From Marisa cornuarietis (Eukaryota; Mollusca; Gastropoda; Architaenioglossa; Ampullariidae): a stretch of 64,000 nucleotides of DNA. Shown here piece by piece: positions 46,621 to 58,952 of the stretch; position 1 is the first letter of the stretch; each line of letters starts with the position of its first letter. Under the pieces are notes generated by a model that was given only the letters and a program-made list of their open reading frames with translations, was not told the DNA's origin and searched no databases. Where the stretch lies: assembly GCA_004794655.1 (NCBI GenBank), contig SMMW01000025.1, positions 5,801,001 through 5,865,000 of the forward strand, read 5' to 3'. Position numbers and translations under genes: made by a program.

Positions 46621-46799
46621 CTGAGTAGGTGCAGCCTGAGAATATCGCGCTTATGATGAATGTCACACGTCATCACCGCTATGTTCCGATTCTCTCCAGA
46701 TCGATGCTAAAATGGCTGCTTGCTTGGACTGGAAGCCACGCTATGTGACAATCTGCATTTTTCACTTTATGCTGGTCTCGCTTTCGAGAAAACCTCTTC

Positions 46800-47605
46800 A
46801 GAGAGAGGGCGCTGCGACAAATTCAGCACCACTAACCGCTGGAGTTGTCGTTCTTGAAACATGATTGATATCCACGCCGGAAACGTAGAAGAAAACTGAA
46901 ATTGCACCAAGTGTATGGAGACCGGAACCGGAAAGAGGAATCTCGTGCGAGTCGGCGCGAAGCATAATGGGAGGAAGTAACAAACCGGGAACCCAGTGAA
47001 ATGCAAATTGGTGGCTGACATCTGCAAGTGAGGCCCCAGCAGCGGGCGGCTTGATCGAGAGAGATGTGGGATCGATACACTGTTCAAACCGTCTCCACTG
47101 GCAACCTCTACTTCCGGCGGGCTTGTTGACAGTCGGCGGCTGCAGGATGTTTCCACAGTCCGCAACTAGTGGTCGTCCTGGTGGTAAGGGAGTGGAAAAG
47201 GTGTGTCATCTTAACCAACTGCATGCCGTACACGTCGCAGGTACTGATCTCAAAGATTGTGAGACAAGAGACGCACAGCGAGTACACGGGAAATGACTTC
47301 ATCGAAAGTAGTCGGAATTATGGCAAAGAACTTTCGCCTGCTTGAGGAAGCCAGCTACTTCAGAGTCTGAGCTCACTTGTCTGCTGGAGTCCGCCACTCC
47401 CCTCCCAACCGCAAAACGCCTTCAGCCCATGCGCCAGTCTGCTCGCCTGCTTAGCATTCTCAAGGCCCGCTGGTAAAAAGGATCACAAGCATCAAAGTAG
47501 TAGTTGACAAATCCACCCACCCCTCTCCTGATAAGCAGCCTTGGGATCAAACAATCTCTCATAGAACCCAACCCCCACGCAGTCAAAGACAAAACGAACA
47601 GTTAA
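46800..47605. other. Unique DNA; no gene recognised
   Basis: Overlapping frames on the minus strand (46767-47165 and two others) occupy a GC-balanced segment but have no domain, no start context and no splice consistency. No repeats were noticed. Confidence 0.35.
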
Positions 47606-47688
47606 TGAACAGTCTGTAATTAGCAAGTCGAGTGAAGGTGCCTGTCAAGATGGAACAGAATACTCACTTCAGAAGCTATGTTACATTA
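47606..47688 (+). repeat. Dispersed direct repeat, partner of 45578-45660
   Basis: It shares GTCTGTAATTAGCAAGT, GTGCCTGTCAAGATGGAA and CAGAAGCTATGTTACAT with the upstream copy in the same order and orientation. Confidence 0.6.
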
Positions 47689-49480
47689 TTAAGTTTATTA
47701 CATTATTAGCACATTATTAAGTGGTTTGAATTCATGTATTTTATCGATTATATTCGATCAGTTGTCTAGGAATTAATACGATTTTGTATTCTCTTTACAG
47801 TTCATGTATAAAAGAAATGCTATAACACGACCAGAAGACATTTATGATCCTAAAGACGGTCAGCGATGGCAGAGATAGGAGTCGAGTGTAGCCCTTGTAG
47901 CTTGTCTTGCTGTAAGAGTTAACTTTCACTGCCGGCTCACGAATTAAAGCGATTTCACTTCCTATTTTAACCATGACCATTCTCTCTTTCTCTGTCTTAG
48001 TCAAAGCCTTGCCTCAGGGTTGTCGTCATGGTAGTACGGGGGATGGCCAGTTGCAGAAAAAGACGCGCTCCCCGTCGCTACTCCCACCCCTGGGGAATAC
48101 GGCCATGTTACAGATACTTGTTGTTTTTTCTTTCCCTCATTCACACTTGTCACGCCTTAGATTCCCTGCATCAGTGACATTCTCTGCAGCTATGGCAGTG
48201 GCAGCAACAGCGCTGGTAATCTTTGTCAATGATTGTCTTGCTGGATGGCCTGTAACATAACGACGGCACTCAGTCCGCCTTCGCTTTTCCATAGTCACAC
48301 ACACAAGGTCCATCGTAACCGAGCAGCCCGGCAAATCTCATCAAGAGAAGGTTGATATGCCAGCGACGGGCAGTGAGTTCGCTTACACAAGGTACCAACA
48401 CGTCGTACTCTCCAGCTGCTGTGTTCTACAAGTTGTTACAGGCCTCATAATATAATACTCCGGAAATATATAGCACATCAGTGTCTATAAAACAGACCAA
48501 GTCATCGTTAGAAGCAGGACGAAATGACACAAAACAGCTTCTGTGTCCGATGATTGGCTGGTCAAACTATCGAGAGAGCGTCAGCTCCGGGAAGACAACT
48601 CCCTTCTCTTGGCACTTACAGGGCCAGACAGGTGGGCGGCCACATGCAGAAAGCACAATGGGCTAAACTCACAGTATCGGTTGAGTGTACCTTCTAAAAA
48701 ACCATGGTAGAACTGAACGCAACGAGTGAAACATCACTGCCACGTGCACATTGCATCTGCGGGTAGTTCTAGGAACTATGTACTTCCTACTAACACTAAC
48801 ACTACCCACATTCAAAGGCATACGCATGGCATTTGTCCTGGAAAAAACCAGACAAAATCGGTTGATCGATCTAGATCATTAGGCCGCAGAAGCATGACAT
48901 TTGTCAAAGTCTACTGGCAGCCATACAAAGGATTTACTTGGATGGTAAGTCGAAGACAGGAAACACCTGCTGACATCAGCCCTTCAACGTTCATCAGACT
49001 CGTCTCACAACATCAACGGCAATCATTCTCATACATCCTTAAAAATGTCTAGAGTTTGTTAGACTCAGGTCGCTATGATGCCCTAGTAGGTAGGGTTAGG
49101 CTAGGCTTTGTATGTGTTGTCAATACGGCTTTCTAAAACACAGTTTTATATTTAAGATATTTTCTATCTTCCATGTTTTTTCAAATTTATGACAAGAATA
49201 TATTTTCCGAACATCGACCAGCGCTGGCAAGCAGCTGCAGCAGTGTGCCGCCACACGGGCGGGAAGTGAGTAAGGAGCTGGGCGTGATTAGAGCTGAAGT
49301 GAAGGGAAATCATTGATACAGGCCTCGCGCCCAAGAACCAGATTTACAAGGGCAGACAAATCAGAGGAAACAAAGAAAACGGTGAAAGTTCCTTCAGTTG
49401 TACTTTAGCAGACTCGTGGTGTTTGATGGTTGTTTGGTTCTTGTGTCTGATGTCGTCACGGCTGGGCGAGAGATGTTGTG
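47689..49480. other. Unique DNA; no gene recognised
   Basis: No domain is seen in any frame. A GGTAAGTCG donor-like word at about 48949 follows a short frame (48726-49052) without recognisable motifs. Confidence 0.35.
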
Positions 49481-49494
49481 GTGGTGAGGCCGAC

Positions 49495-49620
49495 TGGGAG
49501 ATTTGTCTACATGATATGTCTCGCACACTTGTCTACATGGTCTATGTCGGAGATCTGTCTACAAAACATGGATCGGAGACCTGTGTGCAGAATGTCTGTC
49601 TCGGAAATCTGTCAACGTTT
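49495..49620. repeat. Degenerate minisatellite with GATNTGTCTACA units
   Basis: GAGATTTGTCTACATGATATGTCT-like units recur about every 30-35 bp at least four times, becoming GGAAATCTGTCAACG at the end. The 157-codon ORF 49423-49896 runs through it and has no other recognisable content. Confidence 0.6.
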
Positions 49621-51119
49621 CGACGAGTGCTGTTGATACACATCAGAACAGCGAAGCTGAGTTGTTTGTCCTGTACTATTGCCGCGTGGCTGTGTTCCTG
49701 TGGTGCTCAAGAGTGCTCTGAGAAGGAAATTCTGGTTAAGCCTGATAGCCTCGGGAAATCCTTGCTAACTTATTACTTTGCCTTAGCGCAGCACACAAAC
49801 GTGGGTGGGTATCGCATGCTGGACCACACTGCATCCAACAATATACTAAAACACATGGAACACCTAACTAGAACACACCAAGCACTAAACGTTTGACATC
49901 ACAGACTAGATACTTCGTCCTAAAGAGGACAGCATCCATCACTGACCACTTGAAAGTCTAGCAAACAGTAATTTACGTTCAAATAAATGGTCAAAACTCA
50001 ATACATGACAATATATCATTGACAAACTCGGTTCTAGAGATCACAAATGACGAGAGATCTCTCAGAGAGAATTTCCCAAAATCTGAGTTAAAAACTTAGT
50101 CCACAAAAAATAGTGGAAAGTTCACTGCGTAATCCTACAATGGAGATGGTATTTTGACATGAAACAGACGGTTTACTTAAAGCCTGCAAGGAAGCAAACG
50201 AGGAAAAAAAGAGAGTACAAGACATCAGTGGGTTTTTTCCCCATCATATGGTCCACCTCGAATGAGCACAGAATCTTCATGCAGTCGAAACAACGTGCTT
50301 TATTTGCCTTCCCGGTGTCGAAGAAAGATACTTTTTCTTAGAAGCATTGAACATATTTAGTCTCAGATATATTTACACGACTGAGCACATTCAGTGTACG
50401 AAATGTACAGTATCAGTACATGCGAACTGCAAACAGTCTTTGTTTGCAAGTCTCAAAGTTGACAATGCAGGACAAATTGCAGGACAATGCAGGACAGATT
50501 GTACCACAGTCTTCGTTCCTAAGCTATCAGTAAATACGTAAGATCCGTCACCGATCAACTACCCCTACAGCTTGTCAAAGTAAATTTGAAATATTGACCC
50601 GATTGGAGTCGTTGCTGTGTAAATAGGCGGGGAGACGGAGCAACAGTGAGTAGAAGAGTGGTAGATGTGTGCGTAATCAAGGGCAGAGGTGTCTGACGTG
50701 GCCCCTGGTTGGTGTGGGTGGGGTGGGAGCTTTGTTCCGTCGCCTTCTATCAGCTGGCATGAACTTTTCTCCCTTTGTTGTGGCGTCAGCCGTCAACGCG
50801 TCTCTGACGTTGTGAAGGTGGCGGTGGTGAAGGTCCGGAAGAGCACTAGCGGGGCATGCGCAGTTACACGGGAAACAGTAAAGGCCACGTGAGAAGCCAT
50901 CAAAGTCTTGACTGTATGTTAAGTCTCGAGATCACAGAAAATGATGACAGTATTGAAGGAACTGAACGAACACGTAGGACAAGTCAAAGTTCAAATAAAA
51001 GAAAGAATGGAAAACAACCGAGTTCTCGTTGTCCCTGTGAACGAAGCTTTCGTTTGGCCGACGGCAAACATACGGGCACCAACAGGCAGCAATGCGATGT
51101 TGGACATGACGTTCTACAC
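49621..51119. other. Unique DNA; no gene recognised
   Basis: A small local repeat of GCAGGACAATGCAGGACA lies at 50466-50500. Otherwise nothing recognisable. Confidence 0.35.
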
Positions 51120-52468
51120 CAGGGGTGGGGAACCTTTCTTTCTCCAAGGGTCATTTGGATAGTTATAACATTAGTCACGGACCACACACTATTATCAAAT
51201 TAAAAATTATCCTGCTATATTTGGCCCAGCCGTAGTTTCGTCACGACGTGTTAACTGACAGGGGTGGGGAAACATTTTTCCTCCAAGGGCAATTTTGGTA
51301 TTTACAATCATTCGCGGGCAATACGAAATTATCTACTTAAAAAATTACCCTACTATAATGAGTCAAAGTGTAGTTTCGCCACAGTGTGTTGACACTTTTG
51401 CAAAATGTACATCAACAGCACCATTTCTGCCACTCCCTGTCCTCTGACTCACCACAATCCGCCTTTTTGTAATTAGGTGCTCGAAAAATAGTTATGCTCC
51501 TCTCCTATGAAAAGCATCGCTAAACAACTGTTTGAAGTCTGTAAAATAAATGTTCAGAATCAGAAAACTCCTATAGAAACAGACCATATAGTAGCACATG
51601 TCTCCTCATGATATAAATAAAATGTTTTCAAACCTGCTATACACAAAAGTATACATACACGTGCACAAATAAACTAATACACTTAAACGAGTTTATTACC
51701 AGCCAAAGGTTTTTCATTTGCTCGTCCTTTGGAAATCCAGGAAAGGATACTGTTGGACCTGAATTGTACACACCAACGTCGACGATCATATTTTTATTGG
51801 AAGAGCCGACATGCTCGAAGGACACTACACGTATCAGCAGCCGACATCAAACCGGAAGTAGTCTACCAGCGGCTTTAGGTCAAGGTCACAATTCTCCATA
51901 ATCGTCCATCCTGGCCGCGGGTGGTCGACGTGTCTATCCCTTCATGTACTCGTACGTGTCCTATCTATCGTATCTATCCTGTAATAGACGTTTCTTGCTT
52001 GCTTTTACAATTTACATTACTATGATTAACTTAATACAAAGCTGAGTTACTGTGAGAAAAGCTCATAGATTTGCTAAACTTCATGCCTCGCCTGCGGTTG
52101 CCTTAATTAGCCGGGTCGGATCAAGTGATTTCGCGGGCCGGACGTTCCTACCCCTGTGTTTCTACAACATGTACATTCTCTGCCTGTCTGACTGACTGAC
52201 CTCTGAGTCACCGCAATACAGGCCGCGGGCACCCGACGATAATTATATCAGTCTGTCCCTTCATGAACTCCTATGTGTCCTGCCTATCCCATAACAGACG
52301 TTCCTTGCTTGTCCCTCAAAATTTACTTTATTATTATGATTCATTTAATATAAAATTTTGTTTCTAAAAGAAAATGCTCCTAGATTTACTGAATTTAAAG
52401 TCCTGCCTATGACTGCCTTCGCCGGGCCAGACCAGATGATTTCGCGGGTCAGACATTCCACATCCCTG
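51120..52468 (+). mobile_element. hAT-N copy D1, host of a nested hAT-N copy
   Basis: The left end CAGGGGTGGGGAACC (51120) and right end ATTCCACATCCCTG (to 52468) are flanked by TTCTACAC (51112-51119) and CTCTACAC (52469-52476), an 8-bp duplication with one mismatch. The left part runs to 51258, where a second complete copy intrudes (51259-52156). The right part then resumes with ACAACATGTACATTCTCTGCC, the sequence that normally follows the interruption point. Without the insert the element is about 450 bp, because the host is also internally deleted. No coding region is present. Confidence 0.85.
51259..52156 (+). mobile_element. hAT-N copy D2, nested inside copy D1
   Basis: It begins CAGGGGTGGGGAAACATTTT and ends GGCCGGACGTTCCTACCCCTG, about 900 bp, with the full set of family blocks. 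It is the best-preserved copy in the window. Insertion was in the same orientation as its host. The expected 8-bp duplication at its edges is too diverged to assert. The nested order shows that the family was active at two different times. Confidence 0.82.
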
Positions 52469-52673
52469 CTCTACACTATCAGTGTAACTAGTTCATCATT
52501 TATTCTGAGAAAATAGCTTGAATCTGCTTTTAATTTTAAGTCTTCTATTGTCTCCGTCTTCAGACAAAGATGCGAGTCATTCTGCGACAGTGACGACCCT
52601 CGGACGGACTAACTTATGCTGTTACTTATAACAGTTTCCACAGACATTATTTTGGTGTTATAATTCCCCATTG

Positions 52674-52846
52674 AGCGGTCCAGTGGCACAACAGTTAGCG
52701 CTTGTCATCAATACAGTGAGGAATGGCTGTCATGGGTTCAGATCTTGTCTCGGGCACAATGTTCTTTCTCTGCATGTGGCATCTGTTTACAGGGTTGGTT
52801 GCTTTGCCGTGATATAGCCTTAGCTGTTTGCTCGGCGTAAAATACA
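52674..52846 (+). mobile_element. tRNA-derived SINE relic, second type
   Basis: A tRNA-like head CAGTGGCACAACAGTTAGCG is followed about 45 bp later by a B-box-like GGTTCAGATCTTGTC. The 3' region GTGATATAGCCTTAGCTG, then GCTCGGCGTAAAATACAA, differs from the SINE at 12641 but resembles a tail type seen in mollusc SINEs as I remember them. No clear target duplication was found, and the copy is diverged. Confidence 0.65.
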
Positions 52847-53522
52847 ATTTACTGTTTATTTATGATTCCTTGTTGGTTCACATCTATTTTTGCGTCAGAA
52901 ACCGAAAACTTTGATGAACCAAGTCTGTGACGTCATGCCCAAAGCACGCTAGTCAGAGAACACCTGTAACAGGTGGTCAGGATGGTCCCTAAGCCTTCAG
53001 TTTATCACCTAGCGCCAGCAGTGGAACAGTCCCCCGGTAGTTTCTTTTCAAAGGAGAATTCTGGTAAGTTGTCGTAGTCTATACCAGGCGGCTTAATAGC
53101 ATTTAGACAAAAGGAATAGGTAGAAGTATATGTATATACGAGATAAACGTATAAAATCTACGTAAAAACAAAGATGCTAAAAGTATGCACCCACCTCTAT
53201 GGTATAAAAGTGTTTGTATTCAGAAAGTACATGTATAAAGTAAAATCAGTAAAGCATAATTTTAGTGCATAATGTATTACGATACATTTTGTGTACCCTG
53301 GTGGGTCCACAAGAAACTCTGCCAAGGGCGAAAACTGGCACTTGACCGAAGACAGTCCTCCACAGGTACGTGTCAGGAGGTCGACGCGAAGTATGCAGAG
53401 GACAAACTGCTGACGAACATAAAGGAGTGAACGGACCGCCATTAGGAGGGACCTTCTAACACACATGACTGACCGCTGCTGTGTGTCATCGACTCCCCTC
53501 AACAAGGATTGGCGGGGTGGCC

Positions 53523-53550
53523 CATTGGGTGGGGATGATGATGATGATGA
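53523..53550. repeat. (GAT)n trinucleotide repeat
   Basis: Short run of about seven GAT units. A (CA)n tract also lies at 53661-53681. Confidence 0.85.
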
Positions 53551-54285
53551 TCTGGCGTGAGTTCACCCAAGTTGTGTGCAAACGTGATTCCTTACGACTG
53601 GTACTTCTGATACCAGATAAGGGATGAGAAGAAGATGAGTTTGATAACGCAGGCACACGCACGCACACACACACACACACACTTCTGTGTAGCATGAGGC
53701 TGCCTATTTGTATGAGCGTTTTGTGAAGTGACAGATACCACGCTCCCTGGTCGTACTTCATTCCCATGTTTACGAGTAATGTCTCTCTGTGACACATGTA
53801 CATAAGTCCTACATTGTACCTCCTTTCCTCCCCTACCCATCGCTACCCAGTGTAGTATTGCAGCCACGTGCATCAAACTGCTGGCCCCCGCTGGTCGCTA
53901 GGTTTGCCTGCAGTCGGTGTGGATAAAGCTTTGTGAAGGATAGTCACGTGGATTTGGGAAGTAGAAGGCCGCACATCCCCCCGCGTGTTATTTGATAGAT
54001 GAGCAGCTTTACAGGAAGCCCAGATGCAGTCAATCACTCATTGACGCGAGCATGTGTTAACAATCTGTCTCCAAACATCCTGGTATCTGCTGACACACAG
54101 CGTGATTAATGACAGAACTCACCGTAGGTGATCAATATGGCCATATTTCGTCAGTCACGCCCAGCTATGATAAGGCATCAATCTCCAGTATTTATAAAGT
54201 GTCAACGCCAGGTCAGGTGCCGGCTAATTAACGAGTACCTGCCTCCTTTTTTTTAAACACCTGCCAGTGTTACATGACTGTCAGC

Positions 54286-54732
54286 GACTCACACAGCGTG
54301 GATAAACTACACATTGACACATATACCGCCGTCACAGTGACCTCACACTGCGTGACTAGACTACACATTGACACATATACCGCCGTCACAGTACCCCCAC
54401 ACTGCGTGACTAGACTACACATTGACACATATACCGCCGTCACAGTACCCCCACACTGCGTGACTAGACTACACATTGACACATATACCGCCGTCAAAGT
54501 GACCTCACACTGTGACTAGACTGCACATTGACACATACACCGCCGTTATAGTGACATTACACCGTGTAACTAGACTACACAATGACACATATACCGCCGT
54601 CACAGTGACCCCACACTGCATGACTAGACTACACACGTCATTGACACATATACCGTCGTCACAGGGACACTACACTGTGTGACTAGACTACAGATTGACA
54701 CATACACCACCGTCACAGTGACATTACACAGT
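54286..54732. repeat. 54-bp tandem array, eight copies
   Basis: Units start ACTACACATTGACACATATA and continue CCGCCGTCACAGT..CC..CACACTGCGTGACTAG. They start at 54306, 54360, 54414, 54468, 54520, 54574, 54628 and 54687, with a partial unit before. The first four are nearly identical and later ones diverge. Because 54 is divisible by three, both strands stay open for 75-81 codons; these frames are artefacts. A truncated SINE lies exactly at the right edge. Confidence 0.93.
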
Positions 54733-54737
54733 CATTT

Positions 54738-54927
54738 GTCACCACTGCAATTAGAAACTCAGGGTTCAGATCTCGTCTCGGGACACTCTGTATGTGACAC
54801 CTGTCCGCAGGGCTGGGTGTCGGGGGTTTTCTCCAGGTACTCCGGTTTCCTTCCTCCTCCCTCTGTACCCAGAGTGCGAAATCACCTCAAAGTGGAAGCA
54901 CTTTCCTACTAAATAAACCAACCAACC
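54738..54927 (+). mobile_element. 5'-truncated SINE, same family as 12641-12866
   Basis: It matches the SINE at 12641 from GTCACCACTGCA onward: GGGTTCAGATCTCGTCTCGG, then GGGTTTTCTCCAGGTACTCC, then GTGGAAGCACTTTCCTACTAAA and a tail of AACC units. The A-box part of the tRNA head is missing. No flanking duplication was found. It is more diverged than the 12641 copy. Confidence 0.8.
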
Positions 54928-55309
54928 ATGCTTAGACAGATTGCTGTCTCGTAACCTGGCGTACAAAGTATGGGCTTTAGTTCAGCTTTTGTAGCAGAGG
55001 TAGCATGTCAGTAGCATGTTGATGTTCTGCTGGCCACATAAAACTACACCATGGATGTTGACAATATCCATAGTCTTCAACTGAACAGTCGGGGCTGCAG
55101 TTTGTCTCTCATTTAATGTGTTCTCTGACACATCATACACAGGCTTACCCCCTCCCCCACCTCTCTTTTCTTTCTCTCTCTCTCTCTCTCACATGCAGCT
55201 TCGGCAATTTGGTCACTCACTGCTGATACTTTTACATTTACAAAAGACACAAAAAGCCACATGCACCCCGGCAACTCCGGGGGGAAAGGCTTGGTTACAC
55301 GGAGACAAG

Positions 55310-55600
55310 ATGGGTGCACCGTAAATCCATTAAAGTTGAAAGCTCTGACGGCCGCGAAGCTCCGGTAGTGGGTCACCGCACAACGCCACAGCCTGTGCCT
55401 CGAGCGAGCGGCTGTGCAGCGAGACCTTTGCGACAGACAGGTGATTTAGATGACAGGAACAAAGTCAGTCAAAGTCGCCCATCAGGTCTGATGAATGGCC
55501 GCTTGCCATTGTAATCTCAGCGTAAAGCCCTTCCGGCTGTACGGGAGACCGCGGCGCAGGCCCAAACAAGGTGACACCTGTTTCTGGTGTGTAGTCACGC
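55310..55600. promoter_or_regulatory. GC-rich repeat-free island; candidate regulatory element
   Basis: It contains GACAGACAGGTGATTTAGAT, GATGACAGGAACAAAG and GGTGACACCTG, words resembling E-box, TALE (TGACAG) and Sox (AACAAAG) sites, in CpG-containing sequence without tandem repeats. Only composition and motifs support it. Confidence 0.27.
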
Positions 55601-56169
55601 GGTCACACCTGACGTCCGCCTGCTGTCTACAGGCTACTCTGGGGGTCTCTCTTCCCTCTCACGTCTATGGTTGAGGGTGACTCATCAAACGCAATAACGT
55701 AAGTGTGAGGTACACCATCCCACTTGTCGCCGGATGTAACGTGCCCACAACGTAACACGTAATAGAGCCGAGTCCGTCTCTTCTGCGCTCATTGCTGGGA
55801 ATGAAGCAGCGAGAACACGATACAAGGAATACTTCATGACCGCCAGAGTGCCCTCGCCGTCGGTGGGACAAGAACAACATGCATGTCACAGACGACACTG
55901 ATCTGATGTCTAGCAACAAAAACAAACTGCAAGACAAGCCAACAAACTGAGAGCAGGTGCATGATGGATGGACACAAGGATGGCAGCCGTGCGGCAGAAA
56001 TTTTCATCATGATGGCAGCAGCAACGGCGAAGATTAACAGGATTTGTCACAACAACACCATTATGTAAACCAGAAGTACATGCTAGACAATTTTGACATA
56101 GTGTGTATGTATGCCTCATTTTCTACAGATGTGAGACGTGAACTCTGGCTGTTAATAAATAAAAAAAAA

Positions 56170-57008
56170 ACGGGCCACACAAACTTATCGACCTAAAAAT
56201 GAGCCTGTTCTATTCGGTCAAGCGATAGTTGTGTCACAGTGTATTAACACTTTTCGAACGTGTAAGATCCCAGTCTGCGTGGCACTGCTGTCCTCTGAGT
56301 TACCACAATCCGCATGGAAAGCACAGCGAAACAACTGTTTGGAGTCTGTAGAATATATGTTTATAGTTAAAAGGTTTCTAGAGGAGACAAAACCTTTTTC
56401 CTATAGCACAATTTCGTGCTTGTGGTTGTGGAGTAAATGTACATTATTAATAATGATAATAATCATGACCTGATGGAGGAGTTCATTGTCTACAATCATG
56501 ATACACACAGACATGCTTGCACAAATAAATCAAAACGAATTTTTACCATCCCAAAGCTTTCTCACTTGCTCATCTTTTGAAAAGCCACGAAAAGGATAAT
56601 GCTTGACTCTTGTCGGCCTGAACTGTACACTAAAGTACACTACAATGTCGACGATCAATTTTTTTGTATTGTATGAGGTGACGGCCAAAGAACTCTACAC
56701 GTATCAACAGCCAACAACAAACCGGAAGTAGTCTACCCTCGGTTTGGGATGAGTTCACACGCATGCATAATTCTCCAAAATCGCTCAAATAGGCAGACGA
56801 CGAGAAGCATACGTGTCGAATTCCATCATGTACTCGTATATGTCCTGTAATAGACTTTCCTTGCTTGTCCCTCAGAATTTATGTTATTATTCTACACTTG
56901 ATATACATTTACGTTGCAATGAAAAAAACTTATATATTTACTTAAATCTGCGATTGCATTGGCGGGCCGGATCAAATGACTTCTCGGGGCAGACGTTCCC
57001 CACCCATG
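56170..57008 (+). mobile_element. hAT-N copy E, 5'-truncated
   Basis: It begins within the left terminal region (GGGCCACACAAACTTATC) after an A-rich run and continues through the family blocks (GCTGTCCTCTGAGTTACCAC, AAAGCTTTCTCACTTGCTC, ACCGGAAGTAGTCTACCCTC) to GGCGGGCCGGATCAAATGAC and GTTCCCCACCCATG. The extreme left inverted repeat is absent, so no duplication can be tested. No transposase. Confidence 0.75.
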
Positions 57009-58420
57009 CCGTAGGCTGTAGGGGGATGCGGTGGACAGACGAAAAACTGGCTGTCCAACATAAAGGATTGGACAAACTGCAGGAAATGCAGGACCTGCTT
57101 ATTTCTGCTCAAGAAAGGTCACTGTGACGATCTTTGTCAACTTCAGCGTCCGTTCACTCAAATAAAAACGAATTTAAAAGGAAGCAATGATCAAATATTA
57201 CTAATATAAAAACCACAGTTTTTATGATTTTAGATTATTCAGCTCAGAACTTGGATATGTTTTGATCTTTGCTCGCGGCTTGCCTCAAAGTCATATCCGC
57301 CAACTGGTTTCTTTCAGGCATCTTCATCAAATCCTAATTATAAAGCTACCTGCTCCTCAGCTCTGATCTTAAATCTCACACGGTATCAACCCGACAACGA
57401 GGGGGCGACCGCAGTTGTGGGCAGATATGACACATTATGATCTTATTTCAAAATAGCCAAGCTTAGAGGTTCTTCGGTACCTCATTGCACAGTAACCAAA
57501 GACAAATTTATTAACGCAAACTGATACAATAACGCAGACCGATACAATTAAGCATTTTAATTTCTTCCTAAAGCGTCAGCGCCGATAATTTCTTATTCGT
57601 CCTACAGCTCTGTAGTTAAATCCTCTTCGTGGAAAGGTGGGATGATACAAAACTGACAAATCGTTTTCCGTCTCACCCCCCTTCTCTCTCCCACCAACCC
57701 TCGTTACTACAGAAGTTGTAAAAAACGTCTTTATGATGATGCCAACTGTCAGTATGTAAACTGGTTTTTATCAAGTTATGGTGAACTAGCGCCACCTGTG
57801 GCTTGGCGGAGGTAAATCGCATTTGTGCACATGTATTTAGTCAGTCAACGAACAGCATACACTTGAGAACTTCAATAACAAATATCGTTCTATCCAGTGA
57901 ACAGCCCACACTTAACCTTTCATAACAAATCTCGCTCTGTTCTGCTGGCAGATTCCTCATCCCCCTTGCCTGGGATGGTGTCCTCTTATCGGCACACAGG
58001 TGAGGCCGAGGCTCGCCAACAGCTGCGCATGCGCACATCACCATTAGCCACGCGATGGAGTCTGGCAGTAAAGCAGGGTAAAGTAAATAAATCTCTGGGC
58101 TGTTTGGGTGCAGCACAAGCATTTATCACGGGTGGCTAGTGTCCCCGCGTCTAAACTCGTAAACTGGGTGCACGCCGTGAGGAGCAAGGGGCACAGTATC
58201 GGCCGTCGCATCACCATGGACTCCGTGACACTTGCAGTTAACAGTCACAGGCTCGCACCGTATCAAGTACAGCTAGTCAGCCAGAGTTAGACATCTTCAA
58301 CGCCACGAGAAGAGAGGTTGGTGCTGGGGCTGGTGTTGTGTGTGTGTGTGTTGAGTGGGAGGGGGAGTGTAAGACGTTCACTGTACTGTCTCGCTCATTT
58401 GCGTGTCGCCATGATGCTTC
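57009..58420. other. Unique DNA; no gene recognised
   Basis: AT-rich with no coding or repeat signal, except a (GT)n tract at about 58335-58350. Confidence 0.35.
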
Positions 58421-58424
58421 AAGC

Positions 58425-58685
58425 TGGAAAGCTTTTGACATTATTCTTTACAGACAAAGCTTTTCACATCACTCTTTTTTGACTAAGAGCATTTATCAGA
58501 AATGTTTCCTGAAAAAGCCTATACTAATTTCCTGAAAAGGATTTCACACTACTCTTTTCTGACAAAACATGTGACACCACTCTTTCTTGAAACAGCAGTG
58601 TACACTTTTTTTCCGACACAGCCTTTTTCATTATTCTTTTCTTTACAAAGCATTTCCCACCACTCTATCTTGCAATAGTACCATT
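58425..58685. repeat. Degenerate minisatellite with CACTCTTTTCTGAC units
   Basis: Units of about 32-36 bp contain TTTCACATCACTCTTTTTTGAC, TTTCACACTACTCTTTTCTGAC and variants; roughly seven can be counted, all imperfect. Frames over it are Phe/Ser/Thr-rich artefacts. Confidence 0.7.
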
Positions 58686-58952
58686 TCACCGGAAGCTCTG
58701 CTGTCAATGCTGCTGGAAGCAATGGCGTGTAGCCTTTCAGCTTCGTTGCCATGTGGAGATCTGTTCCTTAGTTACAAGAATGGACTAATGTCAATGGAAA
58801 AGAACATCAAATAATACTATACTCATCCTTAAAGCAAAAATTTTCTCCCTGGTTTTACTTCATAAGAAAGTACTCACATTACTCGCGTTTACACACTAGT
58901 CGCATTTTTTATGACCAGACAAGGAGAAAATTTTGTCTTAACTTAAGAAGCA

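Noticed and set aside
48726..48961. Exon ending at a GGTAAGTCG donor
   Set aside because: The upstream frame has no recognisable protein content and no acceptor was convincing.
49423..49896. 157-codon plus-strand ORF
   Set aside because: The first part is a translated degenerate minisatellite (GATNTGTCTACA units) and the rest has no recognisable domain, start context or splice structure.
51251..52164. 8-bp target duplication for nested copy D2
   Set aside because: TTAACTGA and TGTTTCTA share too few positions; nesting is supported instead by continuity of the host copy.
52681..52752. Functional tRNA gene
   Set aside because: The B-box differs from tRNA consensus, no cloverleaf could be drawn confidently, and the 3' side continues into a SINE-like tail.
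54270..54519. Overlapping 75- and 81-codon ORFs with an 18-residue repeat
   Set aside because: Both are products of a 54-bp tandem array whose period is divisible by three; both strands are open equally.
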